Source: Acinetobacter sp. SFB
GTDB taxonomy: Bacteria; Pseudomonadota; Gammaproteobacteria; Pseudomonadales; Moraxellaceae
Reading direction: 5' to 3'
Assembly (NCBI RefSeq): GCF_001647545.1
Contig: NZ_LSZH01000012.1
Location: 124,001 to 188,000 of the forward strand
Length of the DNA: 64,000 nt
Shown: positions 46,517 to 55,219 of the stretch, piece after piece
Numbering within the stretch: position 1 is the stretch's first letter
Layout: every line of letters starts with the position of its first letter
Made by a program: the position numbers and the translations under genes
Notes under the pieces: model-generated
Databases searched by the model: none
Told to the model about the DNA's origin: nothing
What the model saw: the letters and a program-made list of their open reading frames with translations, nothing else

Positions 46517-47806
46517 ATGAAAAACAATATCTGGTTAGATGGACTGCGTTCGGTTGCCCGTGTGGGTGAAACAGCTGTCATTGCAGCAAAAGCAGGCATT
46601 AAATACGCCACAGAAAAACCAAGTAACGCAAAACTGATGCGTGAAACTTTTGAATCATTAGGTTCAACCTACATTAAACTTGGGCAGTTTATTGCCAGTA
46701 CGCCTTCATTGTTTCCACGTGAATATGTTGAAGAATTTCAAGGCTGTTTAGATCAAACCCCATCTTTGCCATTTAGTTATGTTCAGGGTGTTTTGGCCTC
46801 TGAATTTGCAGGCCGAAATCTGGATGAAATATTCGCTTCAATTGAGGAAAAACCTTTAGCTTCAGCCTCTATTGCACAAGTTCACGCAGCTAGACTTGTG
46901 ACAGGCGAAGATGTCGTCATTAAAGTGCAAAAGCCGGGTGTAGAAACTATTCTATATACCGACTTAAACGTCTTGCACTGGGCCACTAAAGTTTTAGAAA
47001 AAGTGGTACCAAAAGTTAAATTTGCATCACTTGCCGATATTGTCGATGAAATTAAAACCCGTATGGTGCGTGAAGTCGACTTTATTGAAGAAGCACAAAA
47101 TCTTGATGATTTCGTTAACTATTTGAATGTGACTCAAAATTCAAAAGCCGCAGCACCAAAAGTTTATCACCAATATTCAACCCGTCGCGTACTCACCATG
47201 CAGCGTTTTTATGGTGTGCCTTTGACTGATTTTGATGTGGTCAAAACAGTCTCTAAAGATCCGTCTCAGGTTTTAATTACCGCCATGAATACCTGGTTTG
47301 GTAGCTTGATGATGTGTAACAGTTTCCATGCCGATTTGCATGCAGGCAATCTGATGCTGCTTGAAGATGGGCGTGTCGGTTTTATCGATTTTGGTATTGT
47401 CGGTCAGCTTAATCCTGAAGTATGGACTGCATCCATTGCATTTATGGATGCGCTGCAAAAAACGGATTACAACCTGATGGCAGAAAACATGCTGAAAATG
47501 GGCATGACCGACAAGAAAATTGATACACAAGTTTTGGCCGATGATCTGGAGCGGTTATTTAGTGGTGTATTAATGGCTGATCCTCAACAAATATTAAGCT
47601 CAAATCCCGCAGATTTAAACGATATTATGATGGATATGGTTGGAGTCGGTGAGCGTCACGGTATTCGCTTCCCGCGTGACTTTGCCTTGCTGTTTAAACA
47701 AATGCTGTATTTCGATCGCTTTATGCGCATCCTCGCGCCATATACCGATATTTATGCAGACCAGCGTTTGCAAATGGTGCAAACTCTTGATCCAAAGGTG
47801 TTGTGA
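46517..47806 (+). CDS. UbiB/ABC1 family atypical kinase
   Basis: 429 residues. The KxGQ motif YIKLGQFIAST (about 54-64) and the Ala-rich nucleotide loop ASASIAQVHAARL replace the normal P-loop, and FHADLHAGNLMLLEDGRVGFIDFG is the catalytic and metal-binding loop. Family members support ubiquinone synthesis or lipid transport; UbiB has two C-terminal membrane helices that are not obvious here, so ubiB proper is not claimed. Starts 58 bp after the MoeB-like gene. Confidence 0.85.
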   Translation: MKNNIWLDGLRSVARVGETAVIAAKAGIKYATEKPSNAKLMRETFESLGSTYIKLGQFIASTPSLFPREYVEEFQGCLDQTPSLPFSYVQGVLASEFAGRNLDEIFASIEEKPLASASIAQVHAARLVTGEDVVIKVQKPGVETILYTDLNVLHWATKVLEKVVPKVKFASLADIVDEIKTRMVREVDFIEEAQNLDDFVNYLNVTQNSKAAAPKVYHQYSTRRVLTMQRFYGVPLTDFDVVKTVSKDPSQVLITAMNTWFGSLMMCNSFHADLHAGNLMLLEDGRVGFIDFGIVGQLNPEVWTASIAFMDALQKTDYNLMAENMLKMGMTDKKIDTQVLADDLERLFSGVLMADPQQILSSNPADLNDIMMDMVGVGERHGIRFPRDFALLFKQMLYFDRFMRILAPYTDIYADQRLQMVQTLDPKVL

Positions 47807-47839
47807 AAACACTAAGTTATTATTGAGCAAATCTCCTTA

Positions 47840-47874
47840 AATCCCTCTTTATCAAAGAGGGAATTTTCTTTTTT
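47840..47874 (+). terminator. Terminator after the UbiB-family gene
   Basis: TCCCTCTTT (47842-47850) and AAAGAGGGA (47854-47862) around ATC, followed by ATTTTCTTTTTT. Confidence 0.75.
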
Positions 47875-47924
47875 AAAGGAATATTCAGGAGATTCAAAAA
47901 TCAAATTCAGTAAAGGATAAAAAC

Positions 47925-48305
47925 ATGGATGCAATTATCATTGAAGGTTTAAAGGTCGAGACAGTGGTGGGATGTTTCAATTGGGAACGTCAAATCATTC
48001 AGCCTTTGATGCTTGATATGACCATCCAGACAAGTTTGGAACAGGCCTCTCATTCTGATGAACTGGAACATACGCTGAATTATGCGGAAATTTGCGAAAT
48101 TTCTGCCACGGTTATTCAAAAAGCACAGCCAAAATTGATTGAACATGCAGCAAAGCTTGTTCTCAATGCGCTTTTTACTACCTTTCCTGCGGTTGAATCG
48201 ATTATGATTACGATCCGTAAGCCTGCCATTATCGCGCAAGCAAATTCTGTAGGAATTCGTCTTGAACGCCACCGAAACGATATTCGCCTTAGCTCTGGCG
48301 AGTAA
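47925..48305 (+). CDS. folB: Dihydroneopterin aldolase
   Basis: 126 residues. MDAIIIEGLKVETVVGCFNWER and LNYAEICEIS are typical of FolB, with the pterin-binding glutamate in LIEHAAK and a C-terminal ITIRKPAII. It cleaves 7,8-dihydroneopterin to 6-hydroxymethyl-dihydropterin in folate synthesis. The next gene, folK, acts on the product and overlaps it by 44 bp. Confidence 0.92.
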   Translation: MDAIIIEGLKVETVVGCFNWERQIIQPLMLDMTIQTSLEQASHSDELEHTLNYAEICEISATVIQKAQPKLIEHAAKLVLNALFTTFPAVESIMITIRKPAIIAQANSVGIRLERHRNDIRLSSGE

Positions 48306-48699
48306 TTGTCATCCTGAACACCATTTTAAGCAGGTATTTGCCCAGATTGCTGAAATTGGACAGGTTCAATTCTCTGAAATTTATTTAATTCCATGTCGCG
48401 ATGGCGTGGGTGCAGACTACTGGAATGCTGCGTGTTTACTCAAAACTAAAATTAGCTTAGATGAAATGACAGCTATCCTCAAAAAAATGGAAGATGATTC
48501 GGGGCGTGTACGCCCATCACATCAAATTTCTTTAGATGTGGATCTGATTGCATGGGGAGAAGACTTGTCTCGTATGCAATTTAATCCGAAGAAATTACCT
48601 CTGGCAACTGATGTCAAAATTCCGATGCTAGATATTTGGCAGAGTGTCGAGTTTCAACATGAGCAACATCAGTTTCCAATTGTGCATTGGGTAGATTAA
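48262..48699 (+). CDS. folK: HPPK, 6-hydroxymethyldihydropterin pyrophosphokinase
   Basis: 145 residues from a TTG at 48262, which lies inside folB; the 44-bp overlap gives the family-like N terminus (FALALASNCHPEHHFKQ), and no later Met does. DYWNAACLLKT matches the NAA-containing loop, and GRVRPSHQISLDVDLIAWGE matches the R...R.x..RxLDLD motif in reduced form: RT.D-type arginines become SHQ. Length is slightly short of E. coli HPPK (159). It is compact as in other Acinetobacter. It transfers diphosphate from ATP. Confidence 0.85.
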   Translation: MNATETIFALALASNCHPEHHFKQVFAQIAEIGQVQFSEIYLIPCRDGVGADYWNAACLLKTKISLDEMTAILKKMEDDSGRVRPSHQISLDVDLIAWGEDLSRMQFNPKKLPLATDVKIPMLDIWQSVEFQHEQHQFPIVHWVD

Positions 48700-49674
48700 A
48701 GCTTACTAAGTTCATCAGATAATGATTATATTTTTTAAAATAGCCTAAGCAAATTATGACTTTAATCTAGAAGGATTATACGAATTGGCTTTAACAACAA
48801 AAACTATGGAAATAAGTGAGTGTTGATAAACACTGACGGATTAAAATTATAAAAAATAATCAAATCTTAAGCAGAGAAGGTGATAGATCATTTACAGAGC
48901 CTGATCTTTGCAGACTAGGATCTTTAATCATAGTCAAGCACAGGATTTTAAATGAATAATAAGGTAGCCTAATAAATTATTATTTTTCATGTTGTTATAG
49001 GAGTTAAGCTAAGCTCAAAAACTATAAAAAGTCCGCTTGGAAACAAGTCAGCTTTTTTATCACAAATGCTATATTCCGCCAATAGGAATGCTTGATATTT
49101 AACCGATTGAATGTTTTCTTGTGTGTTATCAATTCATCAACTGCTCTAATTATCCCCAATTTATACGGATAAAAGGGGGGACAGAGTTTAGCCTGCTTTG
49201 TAGGCATATGCTTACAACGATTCCAGTGCTTTGCAGCTATACGATCGGAATGAAATTTCCTATGATGGATACATAGAAAACAGGATGTTCCAGACAATAA
49301 AAAGAATAAAAAACAACATAAGGAATGTGCGGTACGACAGGCGTTGTACTTAATCAGCAAATACGAAAAAGCCCAACAGGAAGTTGGGCTTTTTTTATAA
49401 ATGATCAATTATTGTGGAATACAGCTTATAGACGATTTTCACAATCTCCTGGAGGGTAAACATAAGCGATAATGCTGTGAATTATTCATAATTTGAAACA
49501 CACATTTTTCTGAAAATAATTTACATATATTCAGTGACTTGATTTCAAAATAGGCAGAGAAATTATTTTATTTTGCTGATGAAATATATATGCTTAAAAA
49601 AGCTACCAAGTTTGTCTTGGCAATGAATAGCAACATGGTGAAGATAGTAAAATGATTATCAAACATATTAAGAA
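48700..49674. other. 975-bp region without a clear gene
   Basis: No frame here resembles a known protein. A 128-codon leftward frame (49022-49408) starts and ends inside terminator-like hairpins and lacks a good ribosome-binding site, so I do not call it. Two hairpins, at 49022-49056 and 49366-49396, enclose about 310 bp. Confidence 0.5.
49366..49396. terminator. Terminator-like hairpin in a gene-poor region
   Basis: AAAAAGCCCAAC (49366-49377) and GTTGGGCTTTTT (49383-49394) around AGGAA, T7 rightward and A5 leftward. No gene is adjacent on either strand. A weaker hairpin (CTTG-GAAA-CAAG inside AAAAAG/CTTTTTT) lies at 49022-49056. Confidence 0.7.
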
Positions 49675-50247
49675 ATGATGAACTGGACCGATCTCATCCA
49701 ACACTATGGTTATTTTGCCATTTTTATAGGTAGCTTTTTTGAAGGTGAAACTGTTCTTATGCTGGGAGCCTATGCGGTACATCAGCATATCTTTAATTTC
49801 TGGTGGTTAATTATTGTGGCCATGTTGGGGGGCTTTTTGGGTGATCAACTCTATTACCACATCGGCAAACACTATGGCATCGAATTTATTAAAAAGAGAC
49901 CAAAATTGGCGCAAAAGTTTGAGCAATCAAGTCGGTTTATTGAAGATTATCCTGTATTAACTATTTTTCTGATGCGGTTTGCTTGGGGCTTGCGTACAAT
50001 TTTACCCATTTCAATTGGGATCAAAGGCTATCCTGTGTTGAAATACATGCTGGTCAATATTGCTGCCTGTTTTATGTGGGCATTTGTAATTGTGAGTGTG
50101 GGTTTGCAAGTGAGTCATTGGTTACATGTATTCTGGCAGAAAAACTTACCCTATCATCACGATTTTTATATTGTCGCTAGTGTTATTGCGTGTATTTTGA
50201 TAGTACGTGGTGCTTACAGCATTTGTACTTATTACCGCAAAAAATAA
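49675..50247 (+). CDS. DedA family membrane protein
   Basis: 190 residues with about four to five membrane helices. The SNARE-assoc/DedA signature is clear: FEGETVLMLGAYAVHQ, GGFLGDQLYYHIGKHYG and FLMRFAWGLRTILPISIG. DedA proteins carry undecaprenyl phosphate or other phospholipids across the inner membrane and support membrane homeostasis. Two adjacent ATG codons (49675, 49678) could serve as start; both have only weak upstream purine runs. Confidence 0.88.
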   Translation: MMNWTDLIQHYGYFAIFIGSFFEGETVLMLGAYAVHQHIFNFWWLIIVAMLGGFLGDQLYYHIGKHYGIEFIKKRPKLAQKFEQSSRFIEDYPVLTIFLMRFAWGLRTILPISIGIKGYPVLKYMLVNIAACFMWAFVIVSVGLQVSHWLHVFWQKNLPYHHDFYIVASVIACILIVRGAYSICTYYRKK

Positions 50248-50285
50248 TTTAAAAAAATCAAGTTCAAGAAAATTAGAAAAAAGCA

Positions 50286-50310
50286 TAAAAAGCCCGCAAT
50301 CATGCGGGCA
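50286..50310 (-). terminator. coq7 terminator
   Basis: GCCCGCA (50292-50298) and TGCGGGC (50303-50309) around ATCA, followed leftward by T5. Confidence 0.75.
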
Positions 50311-50329
50311 TTAAATCACTTAAAACCAG

Positions 50330-50965
50330 TTAAATATAGTAACTGGTCTTGGTCATCAACTTGGAAATGCCAGTCATGGCAATACGTACCGGTGCAGGTA
50401 AATCCACACCGCCAGCATTCAATGCTGTATCTCTATGATGTAACTCATCTTCATTCATTTGTACCAGAATTTTACGTGAACGCTCATCTTGCTCCGGCAA
50501 CTGCTTGATATGGTCTTCTAAATGTAGACTGACTTGGCGTTCAGTTTCAGCTACGAAACCCAGGCTGTATTTATCACCGGCAATTCCTGCAATAGCACCC
50601 ATACCAAAGGACAGACCGTACCAGACCGGATTGAGTAAACTCGTATGGCTATCCAGTTCTTTTAAACGGTCTTCACACCAAGCCAAATGATCTTGTTCTT
50701 CAATGGCGGCCTGTTCCATTTCATGGCGTACATTGGGTAGTTTTGCAGTGAGAGCCTGACCATGATAAAGGGCTTGTGCACATACTTCGCCGCTATGATT
50801 CACCCGCATTAAGCCTGCAACATGACGTGCTTCACTGACACCAAGTTGGGTTTCCACAGTATTGCCGGGATTTTCACGATGTGCAGAGGTCGTTCCGGGA
50901 ACCAGACTGCGAAGCGCCTGGTCAAACGAATGAATAAATTTGTCGATACCGGTATATTCACGCAT
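50330..50965 (-). CDS. coq7: 2-polyprenyl-3-methyl-6-methoxy-1,4-benzoquinone monooxygenase
   Basis: 211 residues from the ATG at 50963-50965, chosen over a 13-codon extension because AGAGGA sits upstream and MREYTGIDK matches the family start. Ferritin-like di-iron motifs are RVNHSGEVCAQALYHGQ, EEQDHLAWC, ETERQVSLHLEDH and NEDELHH. It hydroxylates the ubiquinone ring at C6, the step done by UbiF in E. coli. It starts 4 bp after the LplT-like gene ends, with its ribosome-binding site inside that gene. Confidence 0.95.
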   Translation of the reverse strand: MREYTGIDKFIHSFDQALRSLVPGTTSAHRENPGNTVETQLGVSEARHVAGLMRVNHSGEVCAQALYHGQALTAKLPNVRHEMEQAAIEEQDHLAWCEDRLKELDSHTSLLNPVWYGLSFGMGAIAGIAGDKYSLGFVAETERQVSLHLEDHIKQLPEQDERSRKILVQMNEDELHHRDTALNAGGVDLPAPVRIAMTGISKLMTKTSYYI

Positions 50966-50969
50966 AAAA

Positions 50970-52292
50970 TTAATCCTCTGAAACGTCTTTTTGCTGTTCT
51001 GCAAGCATAGGCTTAAGCCTAAACAGGAGCCATGTAGTGAAAATTGCGCTTAGAATAGCAGTAATGCTGAAAAGTATTTTAATATCAATCTTGAATATAC
51101 TTAAGATGATAATCGAAAATATAGCCGAGGATACCATGAATACTGCGTTTAAAATGTTGTTCGCCGCTACTACACGTGCACGATGTGAGCGTGGAGAAAA
51201 GGCTTGCATCATGGCGTATAAAGGTACGATATAAAAACCGCCACTAATCCCGAGTAATGTCACAGCCAGCATGACATGGTAATAGCTCCAGCCTTGGCTA
51301 AAGACCTCTTTTAAACCTAGCATTTCACCGCTACGTTCAGGCACAAATGCTAAACTTGCTGCCAAATAAAAAGCAAAAACCGTTAGTCCAATGGCGCCAA
51401 TGGGGACCATCTTTAAATTTACCTCTGTACCGCCAATTTTGCGGCACAATAATGAACCGGCACCAATCCCGACAGAGAAGAAGGTTAAAAGTAGACTGAC
51501 TACATTTTCCGAGGCATGCAGGTTTTGTTGAGTTAACTGGGGAATCTGGGTCAGATAGGTTGCCCCATAAAACCAGTACCAGGAATTACCCAATAAAATC
51601 ATAAAAATAATGGGTAGGCTTTTGGCATATTTTAATGTCTGAAAACTGGTTCTGAAAAAGTTCCAGTCAATTTTAATGTCGGGGGAAGTGACATTTTGCT
51701 GTAAAACAAAACGACTCGAAATATAGCCTAGAACAGCAATAGTGACCACCGTCAGGCTAATCCAGACCAGATTGCCATCTGATGCAGAAATCACTGCTCC
51801 GCCTAAAATCATACCCATTAAAATAGCCATGGATGTGCCAGATTGAAACAGGGCATTTCCGGACATGAGTTCATTGGGTTTTAAAATTTCAGGTAAAATG
51901 GCATATTTGATTGGACCGAAGAAGGTCGAATGCACACCCATTAAAAATAAAGCAGTTAACAATAGCCATAAATGCCCGAGTAAAAAGCCAGCAGAACCAA
52001 TCAGCATAATCACAATTTCGAGTATTTTAATAGCTCGTACCAGTTGTGAACGTTCATATTTATCCGCAATCTGTCCGGCTGTGGCAGAGAAAATAAAATA
52101 GGGTAAAATAAACAATAAGGCTGCGAGATTATTCAGGGTGCTGACGCTGGCGCTTTGCTGATTGATCAAACCATAGGTAATGACCAGTAACAGGGATTGT
52201 TTATAGACATTGTCATTCAGTGCACCGAAAAATTGAGTGACAAACATTGGTAAAAATCGACGTGTAGCTAAAAGATGTTCATTTTTTTCCAT
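50970..52292 (-). CDS. LplT-like MFS lysophospholipid transporter
   Basis: 440 residues with about 12 membrane helices. The start FLPMFVTQFFGALNDNVYKQSL, AGQIADKYERSQLVR and the MGVHSTFFGPIKYAILPEIL segment match LplT and the transporter half of acyltransferase fusions. LplT flips lysophospholipids inward for re-acylation. No Aas acyltransferase gene follows; coq7 does instead. Slightly longer than E. coli LplT (397 aa). Confidence 0.85.
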   Translation of the reverse strand: MEKNEHLLATRRFLPMFVTQFFGALNDNVYKQSLLLVITYGLINQQSASVSTLNNLAALLFILPYFIFSATAGQIADKYERSQLVRAIKILEIVIMLIGSAGFLLGHLWLLLTALFLMGVHSTFFGPIKYAILPEILKPNELMSGNALFQSGTSMAILMGMILGGAVISASDGNLVWISLTVVTIAVLGYISSRFVLQQNVTSPDIKIDWNFFRTSFQTLKYAKSLPIIFMILLGNSWYWFYGATYLTQIPQLTQQNLHASENVVSLLLTFFSVGIGAGSLLCRKIGGTEVNLKMVPIGAIGLTVFAFYLAASLAFVPERSGEMLGLKEVFSQGWSYYHVMLAVTLLGISGGFYIVPLYAMMQAFSPRSHRARVVAANNILNAVFMVSSAIFSIIILSIFKIDIKILFSITAILSAIFTTWLLFRLKPMLAEQQKDVSED

Positions 52293-52470
52293 GGTTTATG
52301 GGCTTCATTAAGTTTTATTAAGAAATGTGAGCATTTGGTAAAATACTATAAAAAATCATGTATTATATTTTCAACCTATACTTTTGTGAAAATTCCAATA
52401 GATTTGTGCTTGTTCGAAAGCCGATTTTGGTGATTTCCATTATAAATATTATATTAGTTTAGAGTTCTTT

Positions 52471-55197
52471 ATGCTTTCAAAACTGAATTTTAAAAAGTCG
52501 ACTCTTACACTAAGTGTCAGCTCTTTCATAAAGTGGGATGACCAACATAAACAATTTTGTTTTAGTCTCTTTTTAATATTACTTGCTCAACAAAGTTTTG
52601 CACAAGTAACAGAACCTAATTCAACGGTCACTCAACCAGAATTTCAACAACAACTCAAGAGTGAAGCTGTTAAGCAAGGAATGGATAGTCCTGAAGAAAT
52701 AGAAAAAATTGAAAAATTTCAGGAAAATAAAACTGAGCTGGATAGTTTGCAAATGCTGCAACAACAAGAACAGGCTGGACAAACTTTAGAAGAATTTAAA
52801 CCGATTGGATTTGAAGATTTAGAAGAACTTCCCATTGCCCCCGTCAGCCAAGCCATGGCAGACGAAATTTTTCGTGAAGCTGAAAATGCGAAAAATCAGG
52901 CGCAGCAATATCGTGCTGGACAAGTTAATGAAGTGGTGGTTTCTGACGCGACTCAACAAGAACTGGTAGAAATTAATCAAGCACCCGTGAATGTTGATCA
53001 ATTGATGTCGAGCATTCAAGACGATAGTAAAATTGTGGTTGAAGCCAATGAAGCGGGAATAACTTTACCCGAGTTAGCGGTTGCAGATGAAGTCAAAGAA
53101 CCGAATTTGTTTAAGCGTTGGCTCTATAAGATACGACCATCAAGTCAATTGAATACTGCAAAAGTTGCACGCATTAGTGCGGATGTCGTCTTTACATCAG
53201 CTGAAAACCCGAGTGAGGTTTCAGGTAAAGCTTATACTCAAGCCTTGGAAAATTTAAAAGATAATCTTAAGGGCAAGCTTTCCAGTTTTACCCAAGAATC
53301 CTTTAGTGATTTTCCTTCAGCACTGCCACAATTAAGAACCATGTCAAATCAGGCAGCTCAAGCAGTCGGTTTTTATAATGCCAAATTTAAATTTGAGAAA
53401 CTGAGTGAGAATCGGGTTCGGGTCAATGTCACCCCTAATTCACCTGTGCTGATTCAAGAACAAAATGTAGAATTTAGTGGCGCAGGTGAACAACAAGCGC
53501 AGTTCCAGGTGATCAGCGTACTACCCGATCAAGATGTCGGTGATATTTTGAATCATGGTTTATATGAACAAACCAAAACACGTATTAATGATGCCGCGGT
53601 CAACAATGGTTATTTTGACAGTTACTGGCGTTTGCATGATGTAAAAGTTGCTCAGCCGCAAAATACCGCAGATATCAATTTACGCTATGAAACAGGTGAT
53701 CGCTATAAACTAGGACCCGTAGAATTTCGGATGAGTGATGCATCGAAACCATTTCCAATCGATATGGATGTATTGCAAAGTATGGTGTCGTGGGAAGATG
53801 GCGCTGATTATACCTTTTGGCGGGTCAATGGCTTGGCAAACAACTTGACCAACTCGCGTTATTTTAACTACACCTTGGTTGATGCAGTGAAACCAGATCC
53901 GATTGAAAAACAGTTAGAGCTTCCACCTGACATTCAAGCATTGGTAGATCAGCAAAAAATATCGGAAAATGAAGCCAGTGTTCAGGATAAAAAACAGACT
54001 GTTTCTGCAAAAGAAGTGACTCAATCGGTTGTGGATGAAACACAATTTGCGGGTAAGACCGGTACAGAAGCTAATCAAAATCTGTATCGAACACAAGTAG
54101 AACAAGAAACCAAACAGTCTGAAGAAGAACGTTTAAAAGCTCAAGCGCGTGAAGAAAAGAAAATTCCAGTCATCGTGACTTTAAACGCAGACCGTTTAAA
54201 CAGTGCCGAAGTGGGTGCCGGTTATGGTAGTGATACCGGTGCACGTATTCGTGGTCAGTACCGCCGTGCCATTGTAAACCGCCGTGGGCATTCATTTGAT
54301 GCCAACTTGGAATTATCCAAAATTCGCCAGTCGATTGACGGCCGTTATAATATTCCTTATCACCATCCATTAAATGACTATATTAGTCTGGTGGGCGGTT
54401 ATGAGCGTGAAGAACGGGAAGATGTTGCCCAAGGCAATGGATTGATGATTGAATCTGCTGTTGCGGGTGTGGATCGAATTATTAAAAGACCGCGCGGAAA
54501 CTGGCAACATACGTTTGGTATGCGTTATCGGTTAGATCGTATTACTCAAGATGGTGTGCTAGATTCTGAAGAAATTCCTGATGCATTTTTAGCAAACACC
54601 AATGAACAGCAACAATCCTTACTATTTGGTTATGAGGTTTCTCGTACCACCAGTGATAAACGTGTCAATCCAGGCAAAGGTTTTAAACAGACGTATAAAG
54701 TAGAACTCGGCAGTGAAAGTTTACTGTCCGATGCAGATATGGCCATTGTGAATGCGGGTTGGCGCTTTATCTATTCATTGGGGGAAAACGATAACCATCA
54801 GTTTGTGGGACGTGGTGACGTCGGTTATATCTTTGCACAAGATTTTACCAAAGTTCCTTATAACCTGCGCTATTTTACAGGCGGTGACCAAACTGTTCGC
54901 GGTTTTGATTATAAAAGTTTATCGCCAGAAGAAAATGGATTTAAACTGGGTGGCCAAGCTTTAGCGGTAGGTTCTTTAGAGTATAACTATCAATTTAAAG
55001 AAGGCTGGCGTGCAGCTGTATTTAGTGACGTGGGGAATGCATACGACAAAGATTTCAATACGCCTACAGCATATAGTGTCGGTTTAGGGGTTCGTTGGGC
55101 ATCGCCAATTGGTCCAATTCGTATAGATGTGGCTTCAGGTATTTCTGATGATGATCATCCGATCCGTATTCATTTCTTTATTGGTTCACAATTATAA
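52471..55197 (+). CDS. tamA: TamA, Omp85-family translocation assembly protein
   Basis: 908 residues against 577 in E. coli. An extended N-region (about 30 residues) precedes a signal-peptide core ending QQSFA at about 45. A 170-residue Gln/Glu-rich low-complexity segment follows (about 46-210). POTRA domains lie at about 220-475, then another Gln/Glu/Lys-rich linker (about 485-565), then the 16-strand barrel with VNPGKGFKQTY, YFTGGDQTVRGF and the C-terminal RIDVASGISDDDHP and IGSQL. It works with TamB to move phospholipids or insert proteins at the outer membrane. tamB follows by 22 bp. Confidence 0.92.
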   Translation: MLSKLNFKKSTLTLSVSSFIKWDDQHKQFCFSLFLILLAQQSFAQVTEPNSTVTQPEFQQQLKSEAVKQGMDSPEEIEKIEKFQENKTELDSLQMLQQQEQAGQTLEEFKPIGFEDLEELPIAPVSQAMADEIFREAENAKNQAQQYRAGQVNEVVVSDATQQELVEINQAPVNVDQLMSSIQDDSKIVVEANEAGITLPELAVADEVKEPNLFKRWLYKIRPSSQLNTAKVARISADVVFTSAENPSEVSGKAYTQALENLKDNLKGKLSSFTQESFSDFPSALPQLRTMSNQAAQAVGFYNAKFKFEKLSENRVRVNVTPNSPVLIQEQNVEFSGAGEQQAQFQVISVLPDQDVGDILNHGLYEQTKTRINDAAVNNGYFDSYWRLHDVKVAQPQNTADINLRYETGDRYKLGPVEFRMSDASKPFPIDMDVLQSMVSWEDGADYTFWRVNGLANNLTNSRYFNYTLVDAVKPDPIEKQLELPPDIQALVDQQKISENEASVQDKKQTVSAKEVTQSVVDETQFAGKTGTEANQNLYRTQVEQETKQSEEERLKAQAREEKKIPVIVTLNADRLNSAEVGAGYGSDTGARIRGQYRRAIVNRRGHSFDANLELSKIRQSIDGRYNIPYHHPLNDYISLVGGYEREEREDVAQGNGLMIESAVAGVDRIIKRPRGNWQHTFGMRYRLDRITQDGVLDSEEIPDAFLANTNEQQQSLLFGYEVSRTTSDKRVNPGKGFKQTYKVELGSESLLSDADMAIVNAGWRFIYSLGENDNHQFVGRGDVGYIFAQDFTKVPYNLRYFTGGDQTVRGFDYKSLSPEENGFKLGGQALAVGSLEYNYQFKEGWRAAVFSDVGNAYDKDFNTPTAYSVGLGVRWASPIGPIRIDVASGISDDDHPIRIHFFIGSQL

Positions 55198-55219
55198 ATT
55201 TTAAGTTTTAGAGAGCATT

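Noticed and set aside
49022..49408. 128-codon leftward frame
   Set aside because: Both ends lie inside terminator-like hairpins; Cys/His/Phe-rich translation resembles no family and there is no ribosome-binding site.
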